Below are positions 44,535 through 53,777 of a stretch of DNA of 57,088 nucleotides, in pieces. The notes below the pieces were generated by a model. It saw only the letters and a list, made by a program, of their open reading frames with translations, searched no databases and was not told the origin of the DNA. Positions within the stretch are counted from its first letter, which is position 1. Each line of letters begins with the position of its first letter. A program made the translations under genes and the position numbers. This DNA comes from an uncultured Planctomycetaceae bacterium (lineage in GTDB: Bacteria; Planctomycetota; Planctomycetia; Planctomycetales; Planctomycetaceae). The DNA lies in assembly GCA_943787265.1 (NCBI GenBank), contig CALSLT010000018.1:1-57088 (forward strand), given 5' to 3'.

Positions 44535-45596
44535 ATGAAATTCTGCAGATGCGTTCGCCCATTTCTTACCGCGGTGGCCTTGTCGCTGGTTGCAATTTCA
44601 ATTGCCGACTGCACAAGGCTCTACGCCGCCGACTCTAAAAATTCGGGCGATGCTTCTTCCGCCATCTCGAAACCAGTGCTGGTCGAAGGTCGGCGGATTT
44701 GGGACCAGGCAAAGCACAACGCGTTTACGGACTTACTTCGGCACAAGGGCCAGTGGTACTGCGTGTTTCGAGAAGGATCGGCCCACGTCTCCCCGGACGG
44801 CGCGTTGCGAGTGATCGTTTCGGACGACGGCGAGAGCTGGGAATCGAAGGCGCTCATCACGTCGCCGAAATATGACCTGCGAGATGCGAAGCTGACGGTG
44901 ACTCCGGATGGCCGATTGATGCTCAACGGAGCCGGGATGATCGCGGATGCCAAAGTCAGGTATTACTCGATGGTGTGGTTCTCGTCGGATGACGGACAGA
45001 CGTGGACCGAAGGCAAACAGATCGGTGATCCGGGATTCTGGTTGTGGAGAAGTCAGTGGCACAAAGGCATGGCCTACAGCATGGGATATGCCACGTACCG
45101 TGACCGAACTCAGCGAACGCTGCGTCTTTACCGTTCGAAAGATGGCGGCACGTTTGACACTCTGGTCGATCAACTCTCTGCTCCCGCAGGGTGCGGAGAA
45201 GACACGATCCTGTTCATGAAGGATCAGTCAGCGCTCTGTCTCCTCCGGCATGAGACTGGCGATAAAAGGGCTCAGCTCGGTACTGCTCAGCCGCCGTACA
45301 CCGATTGGAAGTGGCGAGACCTCAATCTGCGCATCGGTGGCCCAAACATGATTCAGTTGCCTGACGGTCGAATTCTGGCAGCCACTCGTCTTTATACTGG
45401 CGGCGCTCGAACGTCGCTGTCGTGGCTCGATCCAAAGAACGGCAAACTGACCGAAGTGCTGAAACTTCCCTCTGGAGGAGACACCAGCTACGCCGGCCTT
45501 GTCCTGCACGAAGGACTACTCTGGATCAGCTACTACTCGTCGCACGAAGGCAAGACGAGCATCTATCTGGCGAAAGTTAAGATTCCGAGTCAGTAG
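44535..45596 (+). CDS. Secreted BNR-repeat sialidase-like protein
   Basis: 353 residues after GAGGGA with 6-base spacing, with a signal peptide (MKFCRCVRPFLTAVALSLVA; the Cys near the cleavage site might indicate lipidation but the box is not clean). BNR/Asp-box motifs S-x-D-x-G-x-x-W are VSDDGESWE, SSDDGQTWTE and a degenerate YRSKDGGTF. The RHKGQWYCVFREGSAH opening and GGPNMIQLPDGRILAATRL block match the planctomycete exo-alpha-sialidase-like family. A six-bladed sialidase propeller is likely; the full catalytic set (Arg triad, Tyr) was not confirmed by eye, so true sialidase activity is uncertain. It lies 51 bases after the rhombosortase gene. Confidence 0.85.
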   Translation: MKFCRCVRPFLTAVALSLVAISIADCTRLYAADSKNSGDASSAISKPVLVEGRRIWDQAKHNAFTDLLRHKGQWYCVFREGSAHVSPDGALRVIVSDDGESWESKALITSPKYDLRDAKLTVTPDGRLMLNGAGMIADAKVRYYSMVWFSSDDGQTWTEGKQIGDPGFWLWRSQWHKGMAYSMGYATYRDRTQRTLRLYRSKDGGTFDTLVDQLSAPAGCGEDTILFMKDQSALCLLRHETGDKRAQLGTAQPPYTDWKWRDLNLRIGGPNMIQLPDGRILAATRLYTGGARTSLSWLDPKNGKLTEVLKLPSGGDTSYAGLVLHEGLLWISYYSSHEGKTSIYLAKVKIPSQ

Positions 45597-45659
45597 CTGA
45601 TGGAGCTAATGACAGACCACTTCGCTAGAGAAGTTTCAGAGTTCGTCTTCAGTACGGCT

Positions 45660-45715
45660 GTGAGCCGCGACGCGTCAGCGGCCGGGCGCCCGAGGCCTTA
45701 CGGCCAACGGCTCAC
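45660..45715. repeat. Extragenic hairpin element
   Basis: Arms GTGAGCCG (45660-45667) and CGGCTCAC (45708-45715) enclose GGCC-rich inner palindromes (GCGCC, AGGCCTTACGGCC). The wording CGCGTCAGCGGCCGGGCGCC...GAGGCC is that of a dispersed planctomycete extragenic repeat (from general experience). It sits between two convergent genes. Confidence 0.6.
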
Positions 45716-45751
45716 TGCAAGCGAACTCCGAAAATACTCTATGACTGACCG

Positions 45752-48700
45752 TTACTTTCCGAATGGCAGAAACGCCATCGATGACTGGATTGCGTAGTTG
45801 CAACTACAGCCGGAACTGCCTTCGGGGATTAACAACAGGCCGCCGGCAGGGATCATGTTGATCCAGCAGCCAGGCCGCGTACTGGTCGTGATTTTCGAGT
45901 AGCTGTTGCCAGTCAGGTCAAACATCGTTGGGTGAGAATGCCTGAAGAAGAACGTCGATGCTGATGCTGAAATCGTCCCGCAACCACGGCGGCGCCGGGT
46001 ATTCCATTTCCAGTCAGCAAGTGGTTTTCCCGTCTGCAGGTCATACGCAAACGGTTCGCAGTAGAGACTGTTGCCAACAATGACCGGATGCAAGTCCTGT
46101 TCGCCATGTGCGCCATTTGCCTTGGCCTGATTGTTCTGCGTGCGTTGCCAGATGCGACTCCCGTCTTCCGCATTGAAAACGGAAACGTCGACATGGACCA
46201 TCGACTTTCCGGCAATCGGTTTATTGAACGAACCGTTGATCAGGATTCGGTCTTTAACTGCGCTGAGGTAGATCGTGTGTTCAATGTGTTGCAGATCGAT
46301 CGGCTTCTTCCAGAGTAGACTCCCGGTTCGCATGTCTATTGCCGTTAACTGTGCCGGCAATCGGAACAGCGTGGCTGCTTTGTGCCGGCCAGTTTTGGAT
46401 TTACTGAGAGAGTCGTCGGTGCTCTCAACAAAGTAGACGCGACCGTCAGCGACAGCGATTGTTGAATTCACGATCGGACCGGACGACGCGCGATACTTCC
46501 AGAATATGTCGCCGGTGTTGCGTTCTAAAGCGAAGAATTCGTCGCTACACACCAGCGGCCGAGCGTCAAAGTACGTTCCTTCTTCGATCTGATCTCTGCT
46601 GTGATCTCGCCGCGTCGATCCTCGCTTCTGGCGGCTGCCGAACAATAGATCGTCAACGGTGGCAAGATATCCCCACTCAACGGATTCATCGTTTGAGTTG
46701 GGAACAGCGAATGCCTTGAGCTGCTTGCCGGTTTGAGCGTCGATGTGCAGGCAACGGGCGGCCGCCGAGACGTACAACGAGTCGCCAGAAGCCGCGAGAT
46801 AGCTGCAGTCGCGATAGACTCCCGCTCTTCGAGATTCCGGCACATCGATACTCCACAGAGGAGTCCCGTTATAAGCATCGGCAGCGACAACGCGATTGTC
46901 TCCTGGAACGAACAGACGACCGTTCGCCCATAGTGGAGCCGCCGTTCGGTGATGCCGGTCCATCATGCCGCGAGGCCCAGGAGCACCGAACCACTGCAGC
47001 CGCATGTCGCCCTTCACTAGCGTATCACCGCTGCAAACTGTGTTGCCGGGATCGGCATACTGATGCGTCCATTCGCCGACGCCGGGCAACGGACCTCGGC
47101 TAAACACCTCATCAGGCGTCGGTCCCAGAATTGCGACCCCGCCATGAGGTCGAGTCACTCGCTTTGCTTCGTCAGCGTTTTCAAGTCGGTTGCCGCCTTG
47201 TTGAGCCGCCGCATCGACAACCAGATTGAAGAGATAATCGGTGTAGGGGAATCGTTCATTCGAAGCACCTTCGTGAACGACGACTCGCCCGGACAGTCCC
47301 ATTGCGTCCAGCCTGGAACGTGATGTTGCAATCGATTCGGCATCGTCCTCGACGCACACGATCTTAAAATCGCTTTGCATGGCGAGTTCCGCTGCAAGAG
47401 CACCGTCACCCGAATTCAAAATCAACGACCAACCTTGTCGCGTGCCCGCCGCATCGATCGCTTTTCGGGCGATCTTCGCCGTGGCCTCTCGTTCGATGTC
47501 TGATTTCCACGGATATCCAGTCGTCGATTGCGAAACGTGGTGTACGGCGTCGCCTGTCGACTCTCCGAAGCAGTAGATCATGCCTTCATCCGTGCTGACC
47601 AACAGGCACGATTGCGAAATGGCCATCGAATGTGCATGCCCATCCACCGTCGCGTGCCAGATCGTTGCTCCGGATTCCGCATCGAATGCTGCGACCTCGT
47701 TGTGGCCCCCGGCAAAGCGGGATTGGGAATCACCGACAAAGGCATACGGATACTTTTCCGGAATGGAGCGGACTTCTTTTCCGATTCCTTTGCCGCGACG
47801 GCTCAGCGTTGACACGAACGATCCGGCCGGATCACGTCCTGTCGCGACGTGCAATCTCGAGCCTTTCCTTTCCAGATAACCCTGGGCAGAGACACTGATT
47901 GCGTTTCGAGCGATTAACTTGCCCGTCGCGATTTCGACGGCCGCTTGAAAGATTCCCTGCTCAGGAAACAGGCCGGCGCAGAAGAATGCTTTTCCGTCAT
48001 CAACAAGAATGCCTGATCTGACTGGCCAAACGCTTATCACGCGTCCGTTCCCAGCTATCTGCCGATCAATTTCAACCAGACGATGCTTCCATAAAAGGGA
48101 ACCGTCACCGGCGCTGACGCAATAAACGCAGCCATCGTCCGAACCAAACAAAACGCGTCCGTGATCATAGGTCGGAGCTAGTCGAACGGGAGCTTCTGCG
48201 AAGTACCGCCACCGAACTTTCCCCGACTCCCGGTCAAGACAGACCACCTGGTCCTCGGCCGACGACGCGTAAAATACTGAGTCACCGACAGCGATCACTG
48301 GGCAGGAACGATCGAACGTGACGCGGGCTTTGAGACCATGTTTCCGATTCCAGAAGTCATGATGAGCGGGTGGCGGCCAGGCCGGAGCGGGTTTCTTTCG
48401 CGTCTTGTGTGTCCACTTCAGCTTGAGCGGAAGGTTGAGCTCAACATCCGGAGCAAGACCGGTCCGTTGATTGTCCCGCAGATGAGTTGGCCAGTCGACG
48501 ACATCAGGATGAACGGCTTCGATACCAGGGAAGCGTGACTTCCGTAAATTGAATCTGTTGGCAAGGGCTTCGGCGCTCAACGCGTGGTTCCACAAACTGA
48601 CCTGCTCAACCTGGCCGGTGAGTGGGTAATACTCAGAGTCGTCCCAGTAGGCGCCGACGCCAAAGTGACCTTTCTCTGGGTACACAACGTTGCCAGCTTG

Positions 48701-49267
48701 CGAGCGCGATGCAGCAACCAGTTCGCCGTCAACGTAGAGTGACTGCTGAGTACCGTTCCACGTGCCGGCGACGTGATACCAATGTCCAATTTCAAACGGG
48801 ACCGGACTGGTCAGGTAGGTGATCCGTTTGTTCTTTTCGGAGACCAGCCCGAAGAAGAACTGGGATTTTCGATAGCCCAGCAGCCAGCCACGTTCGTAGT
48901 CACCGTTGTCCTGAATGACGCCGAACAAGCCGCCCCATTCCAGCGGCTTGTCGACTCGCACCCAGGCTTCCGCTGTCAACTGCACACGCGGTAGATCGAG
49001 CGATTTCAGTCCGGTCCCCGCGATCAGAAACTGTTTCGTTTCACCTGCCGGATTAAAGATGGCTGCTTGCGGCGACAACACATCAAACTGCAAGTCGGCG
49101 GGACTCGACAGGCCAACGGAACCAAACTGTGGCGAGACAGTGCTTCCGGTTGCGTATTCGCGATTCAGTTGCCAGCGAAATAGAGGCTCATCGTCGGCCA
49201 TGATCCAGGCGGCATGCGCGAGGACCACGGAGACGCAAACAAAGCTCAGATGTCTGTGCAATTTCAT
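45752..49267 (-). CDS. LamG-PQQ propeller-methyltransferase-like-PQQ propeller fusion
   Basis: 1171 residues, signal peptide ending WIMA-DD. Order: a LamG-like domain about 50-245 (LTAEAWVRVDKPLEWGGLFG, HWYHVAGTWNGTQQSLYVDG); a first PQQ-type propeller about 280-575 (VVCLDRESGKVRWRYF); and a Rossmann segment about 595-715 that resembles a class I methyltransferase (WSLILNSGDGALAAELA, IVCVEDDAESIATSRSRLDA). A second propeller follows to about 1140 (ALERNTGDIFWKY, AIDMRTGSLLWKK), ending with the conserved EGSSGCSCNY tail. The protein is periplasmic, where SAM is not expected, so the Rossmann part is probably a degenerate ligand-binding or structural module. It follows the sulfatase gene by 61 bases on the same strand, suggesting a role in sulfated-glycan use. 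Confidence 0.87.
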   Translation of the reverse strand: MKLHRHLSFVCVSVVLAHAAWIMADDEPLFRWQLNREYATGSTVSPQFGSVGLSSPADLQFDVLSPQAAIFNPAGETKQFLIAGTGLKSLDLPRVQLTAEAWVRVDKPLEWGGLFGVIQDNGDYERGWLLGYRKSQFFFGLVSEKNKRITYLTSPVPFEIGHWYHVAGTWNGTQQSLYVDGELVAASRSQAGNVVYPEKGHFGVGAYWDDSEYYPLTGQVEQVSLWNHALSAEALANRFNLRKSRFPGIEAVHPDVVDWPTHLRDNQRTGLAPDVELNLPLKLKWTHKTRKKPAPAWPPPAHHDFWNRKHGLKARVTFDRSCPVIAVGDSVFYASSAEDQVVCLDRESGKVRWRYFAEAPVRLAPTYDHGRVLFGSDDGCVYCVSAGDGSLLWKHRLVEIDRQIAGNGRVISVWPVRSGILVDDGKAFFCAGLFPEQGIFQAAVEIATGKLIARNAISVSAQGYLERKGSRLHVATGRDPAGSFVSTLSRRGKGIGKEVRSIPEKYPYAFVGDSQSRFAGGHNEVAAFDAESGATIWHATVDGHAHSMAISQSCLLVSTDEGMIYCFGESTGDAVHHVSQSTTGYPWKSDIEREATAKIARKAIDAAGTRQGWSLILNSGDGALAAELAMQSDFKIVCVEDDAESIATSRSRLDAMGLSGRVVVHEGASNERFPYTDYLFNLVVDAAAQQGGNRLENADEAKRVTRPHGGVAILGPTPDEVFSRGPLPGVGEWTHQYADPGNTVCSGDTLVKGDMRLQWFGAPGPRGMMDRHHRTAAPLWANGRLFVPGDNRVVAADAYNGTPLWSIDVPESRRAGVYRDCSYLAASGDSLYVSAAARCLHIDAQTGKQLKAFAVPNSNDESVEWGYLATVDDLLFGSRQKRGSTRRDHSRDQIEEGTYFDARPLVCSDEFFALERNTGDIFWKYRASSGPIVNSTIAVADGRVYFVESTDDSLSKSKTGRHKAATLFRLPAQLTAIDMRTGSLLWKKPIDLQHIEHTIYLSAVKDRILINGSFNKPIAGKSMVHVDVSVFNAEDGSRIWQRTQNNQAKANGAHGEQDLHPVIVGNSLYCEPFAYDLQTGKPLADWKWNTRRRRGCGTISASASTFFFRHSHPTMFDLTGNSYSKITTSTRPGCWINMIPAGGLLLIPEGSSGCSCNYAIQSSMAFLPFGK

Positions 49268-49328
49268 CCTGCAGTTATAGTCGAATTGGCTAGCGAGGCG
49301 TTAAGCAGAGACGGCAAACTGCCTGTGG

Positions 49329-50900
49329 CTAGTTGGCCGACTCTGCGTCCGCGACAAGTGATCTATAGCGAGCCTCGCTTAACCACGTGAGGTCGCTCCA
49401 GTAGCCGGTGTCGTTGGGCTGTTTTGCTCCGGGAGTCGTGCGGCCGTTGCAGACGATGTCGGTCAGTTGCTGCATGAGCTTGAAGCCGATGGCGGGTTTT
49501 TCATTAGCAAGGTTCTTTGTTTCGGCGGGATCGGCTGCCAGATCGTAGAGTTCGCCTTCGGCCTTTCGGTGAGGCATGATCAGCTTCATCGAGCCATGCG
49601 TGATGGCGAAGCGGCCGTTGACTCCGTGACTGACCAGCGGTCGCCTGGACAAGTTTGACACGGGATTCTTCAGGACTGTCAGGAAGCTGTGGCTGTCCTC
49701 GCCAGCGTTGTTAGGCAGCGATGCGCCAGTGATTTGAGCAAATGTCGCGAGCAGATCCGTTTGCCCAACCAGGTTACTGAACTCGCGACCGGGCGAGATG
49801 ATGCCTTTCGGCCAGCGGATAAAGAACGGTACTCGATGCCCGCCTTCATAGATGTCTCGCTTGCCGCCTCGGAAGGGGGCGTTGCTGTGATGGCCGAAGT
49901 CGTCGATGCGCTGCTTCCATGATTTCTCCGGACCATTGTCACTTGTAAACACGACCATTGTGTTTTCATCGAGTCCCGATTTATCGAGGAACTTTAGAAT
50001 TCGACCGACGTGATGATCCGTCTCGATCACGAATTCGCCATACCCGCCGCAGTCGCCTTTGCCGTGGAACTCGGGTAACGGGCAGACTGGATAGTGCGGT
50101 GAGGTGTACGGCAGGTAGACGAAGAACGGCTTGCCCTCCTTTGCTGAGCCGGATTTGCCAGACATCCACTCGATGGCTTTGTCCGTAAACCGAGTCAGAC
50201 ACTGGTTGTCGATGAAGTCGGGCGCGACTTCCATCCCAAGCTTTCCGATCGCTTTCTTCGTCTCGGCGGGGGAGTTCTGATACGGCGGCTTAATTCGATA
50301 GTCAACGTGCCGTTTGTTCGGCTTCTTCGCTGTGAAGACTGTCGGAGGCACTTTTGCATGACGGCCTTCGAACCACGCAAGGACTCCGTAGTTCAGCGAC
50401 GCAGGAATTCCGTAGAAGTAGTCGAAGCCCTTGTCGAGCGGCATGTCGCGAACCGGCTGAGTCCAGTCTCGACTTCCAGCGTCGCCAGGGAAGTCCATCC
50501 CCAGGTGCCACTTGCCGACCATCGCGGTTTTGTAGCCCTGATCGCGGAGCATCGATGCCAGCGTCATTCGGCCGTCTTCGATTAAGCATTTTCCTTCAGC
50601 GACCATGACGCCGGTTTTCTTCGTCGTCCGCCAGCAATAGCGACCGGTCAGCAGCCCGTATCGTGAAGGAGTGCAGACCGTGTCCGAACAATGGGCGTTT
50701 GTAAAGCTGATGCCCTCAGACGCCAACCGGTCCAGGTTCGGCGTTTGAAACTTCGCGTTAGGGTTCAGGCAACTGGCATCACCGAAGCCTTGATCATCGG
50801 TGTAAATCACGATGATGTTTGGTCGCTCCGCTGCGAGGCACATTTGGCTGCCCCACGCGAAAACGAAAAACGCGATAAGTTGGCTGGTCGAGATTCTCAT
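49329..50900 (-). CDS. Sulfatase (arylsulfatase A-like), FGly type
   Basis: 523 residues, signal peptide MRISTSQLIAFFVFAWGSQM. The metal-binding start IIVIYTDDQGFGD carries D35-D36. The formylglycine motif CTPSR is at 76-80 (Cys76 is converted to FGly by an FGE/anSME not seen here). Further family blocks: GYKTAMVGKWHLGMDF, PFFVYLPYTSPHYP, NTMVVFTSDNGPE and LYDLAADPAETKNLA. It hydrolyses sulfate esters in the periplasm. Planctomycetes carry very many such genes, used on algal or other marine sulfated polysaccharides. It is cotranscribed with the LamG-PQQ gene after it and diverges from the DUF4832-type gene. Confidence 0.93.
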   Translation of the reverse strand: MRISTSQLIAFFVFAWGSQMCLAAERPNIIVIYTDDQGFGDASCLNPNAKFQTPNLDRLASEGISFTNAHCSDTVCTPSRYGLLTGRYCWRTTKKTGVMVAEGKCLIEDGRMTLASMLRDQGYKTAMVGKWHLGMDFPGDAGSRDWTQPVRDMPLDKGFDYFYGIPASLNYGVLAWFEGRHAKVPPTVFTAKKPNKRHVDYRIKPPYQNSPAETKKAIGKLGMEVAPDFIDNQCLTRFTDKAIEWMSGKSGSAKEGKPFFVYLPYTSPHYPVCPLPEFHGKGDCGGYGEFVIETDHHVGRILKFLDKSGLDENTMVVFTSDNGPEKSWKQRIDDFGHHSNAPFRGGKRDIYEGGHRVPFFIRWPKGIISPGREFSNLVGQTDLLATFAQITGASLPNNAGEDSHSFLTVLKNPVSNLSRRPLVSHGVNGRFAITHGSMKLIMPHRKAEGELYDLAADPAETKNLANEKPAIGFKLMQQLTDIVCNGRTTPGAKQPNDTGYWSDLTWLSEARYRSLVADAESAN

Positions 50901-51028
50901 GATGGTTGCTTCACTGAAGGGCGTTCGAGTCTACTGCTGTGAATATGCGATCTCGCCAAAGCGTAATCTCCCGATCGTTCGTTTGGGAGTGGGCGGGCAT
51001 TGCCCGGAACCAGCATCGAAACATTGCC

Positions 51029-52417
51029 ATGAAATCCCAACGAAGCGAGCAGCGGCGTATCCGAATCTGGCATGACCAGCCGATGGCCTGGAAACTTTTT
51101 ATCGGTCTGCTGAGCTGCATGGTGTTCCTGCTTCTTCCCACGAATGCTGTCGCCGAAGAACTGGTGATTCGTCCGGCGGCCGCTCCAGGTCCACTCGACA
51201 ATCCACTGAAAGGCTGGTGCCCGTACACCGATGCCGGTGAGATTACGCAGCCGTATTCGATGGTTTTTCAATACGTCTCGTGGAAGCACCTCGAGCCCAA
51301 TGAAGGCGAGTATCGATTCGAGGAATGGGAAGCCGAAGCCTGGAACGTTGCTCGCGCGAAGGGCAAGCACATCATTTTTCGAATCTATGTGGATTATCCA
51401 AAGCTGGAATCGGGGATGCCGGACTGGTTGATTCAACAGGGCGTCAGAATGCGGCCCTATACGGACCACGGCGGTGGGCTCGCTCCTGATTACGATGACG
51501 CTCGAATGATCCTGGCGATGGAGAAATTCATCGCGGCAATGGGGCGACGATACAACAAGCATCCCAGAGTGGCGTTCGTGCAGTTGGGCATGCTTGGCTT
51601 CTGGGGAGAGTGGCACACCTGGCCGAAAGAAAAGCTGTACGCGTCACGGAAAACCGAACAGCGAATTATCGATGCCTATCGGAAAGCAATGCCTGACAAA
51701 AGTCTGATGGTCCGTTACGGACGCGACTATGCCGGCAAGCAGCCGTGGATCGGTTTTCACGACGACATGTTTCCGCAGGACACTGACAATGGCAAAGACT
51801 GGAGCTTTCTCGCAGGCCTTCGAGCAACTAAACGCACTGAAAACTGGAAGGCGGCTGTCGTGGGCGGCGAGATGGTTCCCAACCAGGCCGGCAAGTGGCT
51901 GGGAAAGAGCTTTGTCCAGACAAAGAAGATGGTCACGGCAACTCACTTTTCGTGGATCGGTCCTTACTGCCCGGCTCTCGAACGAGAAACCAGTCCTGAA
52001 TTCCAACGCCGCTCTGAAGAACTTGTTCGAATGCTCGGATACGAGTTTCGTTTGACCGAAATCCGAACTCAATCGTCCATCAGTTCTGGTGGAAAGCTGA
52101 GTCTTCGGATTCGTGGAGAGAATCAGGGAGTGGCACCGTTTTACTACGAGTGGCCGCTGGCTGTCGGTTTGCTTGACACGAACGGTGAGCTTGTCAAAAC
52201 GTTCGCGTCGAGTGTCGATATTCGCACATGGCAACCCGGTAACTTTGACGAATCTGTGTCCGTGAGTGTCGACGGACCGCCCGGTGAATATGACCTGGCG
52301 ATCGGAATTGTCGATCCGTGGACAGGACAGCCTTCGGTTCAATTTGCAAACCGCCTACCAATCGTTGATGGATGGTCGGTCCTTTCGAAAATTCACGTTA
52401 CACCCAAGAAGCGATAA
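51029..52417 (+). CDS. Secreted TIM-barrel glycosidase-like protein (DUF4832 family)
   Basis: The start is uncertain: the frame begins at ATG 50939, ATG 51029 gives a long basic leader, and ATG 51083 gives a neat signal peptide (MAWKLFIGLLSCMVFLLLPT). Core features are NPLKGWCPYTDAG, the DUF4832/DUF4874-like opening, then EPNEGEYRFEEWEAEAWNVA, GKHIIFRIYVDYP and QLGMLGFWGEWHTWP, which contains the glycosidase-like acid residue (E194 from 51029). Later WIGFHDDMFPQDTDNG and VVGGEMVPNQAGKWL are conserved. A beta-sandwich (about 340-450) carries GENQGVAPFYYEWPLAVGLL. The fold is that of GH42-like glycoside hydrolases; substrate is unknown. The next gene starts two bases after its stop. Confidence 0.85.
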   Translation: MKSQRSEQRRIRIWHDQPMAWKLFIGLLSCMVFLLLPTNAVAEELVIRPAAAPGPLDNPLKGWCPYTDAGEITQPYSMVFQYVSWKHLEPNEGEYRFEEWEAEAWNVARAKGKHIIFRIYVDYPKLESGMPDWLIQQGVRMRPYTDHGGGLAPDYDDARMILAMEKFIAAMGRRYNKHPRVAFVQLGMLGFWGEWHTWPKEKLYASRKTEQRIIDAYRKAMPDKSLMVRYGRDYAGKQPWIGFHDDMFPQDTDNGKDWSFLAGLRATKRTENWKAAVVGGEMVPNQAGKWLGKSFVQTKKMVTATHFSWIGPYCPALERETSPEFQRRSEELVRMLGYEFRLTEIRTQSSISSGGKLSLRIRGENQGVAPFYYEWPLAVGLLDTNGELVKTFASSVDIRTWQPGNFDESVSVSVDGPPGEYDLAIGIVDPWTGQPSVQFANRLPIVDGWSVLSKIHVTPKKR

Positions 52418-52419
52418 CC

Positions 52420-53622
52420 ATGACGTCGAAATACGCAATCCCACTGTTGATCTGGCTGGCCGTTGGAAACACGGCTCAGGCTGCTCCGCCGACAGAAAAG
52501 CAACTCGCACTGTGGCTGAAACAGTTTCCCGCGGCAGATGCGAATCGCGATGGGAAGCTCACTGTCGAGGAAGCGACTGATTTTCGCAAAAAACTGCGAG
52601 CTGCTGCTTCTCGGCAAGGAGTCAAGAAGACATTCAAGGTCGATCCGGGCTGGGACGCTGATCGATTTCCCCAACACGCCGTCTCGTACCGGACTCCCGA
52701 AGAAATTGTCGCCATCTACAAAGAAAATGTGCGCGACAATAAACCAGCCGTGACTTCCTACGAAAAGCCAGCAGATGGTTCGCTACGCATCGTGGGAACC
52801 GGTCACAGCTTCATGGCACCTGGCTATCAGACGTTTCCGCTGATCGCGCGCGCGGCCGGGCTGGAACCACCGCCATTGTTTACTCATACGGGTGGCGGGA
52901 TGACGGGTAGCACGCGATATAAGTGGGAACAGGAAAACGGCATCTTTCAATTTGACGGGAAGCCGGTTCCGAAGCTGCTGGCATCGATCGCGAACGCCGA
53001 ATGGGATGCGATGATGTGGGGACCGTATTTTCAGGACCGTCCCGAATACTACTCATGCTGGATCGACTTCTGCCTGAAGTACAATCCGAAGATGACGTTC
53101 TACCTTTCTGATGCTTGGCCGCAGCTCGATCAACTGGACGAAATACCGACATCCGAAGAGGAACTGACGTCAGAGCTGTTTGTGCGTCTCGGCAAAGAGA
53201 AACATGCAACGTATGGCACGCTGATCGGTACGCTCAACAAGAAGTATCCAAAAAAAGTATTCGTGCTGCCGACCTCTGACGCGATGGTGCTGGCCGTCCA
53301 GGCTTATCACCGCGACGAGTTACCAGGCGTCGAAGGCGTTCACATGTATATTGGTCAGAAAGAACGATCGTTATGGCGGGATCGGTTGGGGCACCTCGGA
53401 CCGGGATTTGGAAACCTTGAAGGCTACGTTTTCTACGCCACGATGTATGGACGTTCGCCCGAGCTGATCGAAGGCGACGTCCCATTTAAGAATAGATCGG
53501 AATACCCGAGCCGTGAGTTGGACAGAACATTCCGCAAGATCGCCTGGCAGGCGGTGATCGGTAATCCTCTTTCTGGTCACGCCGACAAAAACTCCAACGG
53601 CATTTCCGACAACCGCGAATAA
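52420..53622 (+). CDS. Secreted SGNH-like protein with an N-terminal EF-hand
   Basis: 400 residues, ATG two bases after the previous stop, signal peptide ending AQA. The N-terminal helix carries a perfect 12-residue EF-hand loop, DANRDGKLTVEE (40-51), so calcium binding is likely. After a linker with the PQHAVSYRTPEEIVAIYKE text, an approximately 290-residue domain opens with RIVGTGHSFMAPGYQ, a possible SGNH-type first block. Other notes are GGGMTGSTRYKWEQE, FYLSDAWPQLDQLDE and GNLEGYVFYATMYGRSPE. The C-terminus ends DKNSNGISDNRE, a second EF-hand-like acidic loop. No verified activity; candidates are a secreted esterase or an accessory glycan protein. Coupled to the TIM-barrel gene. Confidence 0.8.
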   Translation: MTSKYAIPLLIWLAVGNTAQAAPPTEKQLALWLKQFPAADANRDGKLTVEEATDFRKKLRAAASRQGVKKTFKVDPGWDADRFPQHAVSYRTPEEIVAIYKENVRDNKPAVTSYEKPADGSLRIVGTGHSFMAPGYQTFPLIARAAGLEPPPLFTHTGGGMTGSTRYKWEQENGIFQFDGKPVPKLLASIANAEWDAMMWGPYFQDRPEYYSCWIDFCLKYNPKMTFYLSDAWPQLDQLDEIPTSEEELTSELFVRLGKEKHATYGTLIGTLNKKYPKKVFVLPTSDAMVLAVQAYHRDELPGVEGVHMYIGQKERSLWRDRLGHLGPGFGNLEGYVFYATMYGRSPELIEGDVPFKNRSEYPSRELDRTFRKIAWQAVIGNPLSGHADKNSNGISDNRE

Positions 53623-53632
53623 ACACTCTGAG

Positions 53633-53696
53633 GTAACCCAAAGCGTCAGCGATGGACATCCTTCTGTTTGTGTCCCTCGCTGACGCGTCGGGTTAC
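53633..53696. repeat. 27-bp-arm inverted repeat upstream of sulfatase gene
   Basis: Left arm 53633-53659 (begins GTAACCCAAAGCGTCAGCGA) and right arm 53670-53696 (ends CTGACGCGTCGGGTTAC) are reverse complements with four mismatches around a 10-base loop. The word GCGTCAGCGAGGGACA/AACCCGACGCGTCAGCG is a familiar dispersed planctomycete repeat (general knowledge). It may also end transcription of the upstream gene. Confidence 0.85.
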
Positions 53697-53777
53697 TTTG
53701 CGTTGGGCAATTCGGGAAGTTGTTTCGAACTCGTTCCTCAGGCCACCACAAGCAGACGTTTATACAACGGAATCATC

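Noticed and set aside
45600..45797. Short + strand frame between the BNR gene and the LamG-PQQ gene
   Set aside because: It is made largely of the hairpin repeat at 45660-45715 and overlaps the end of the opposite gene.
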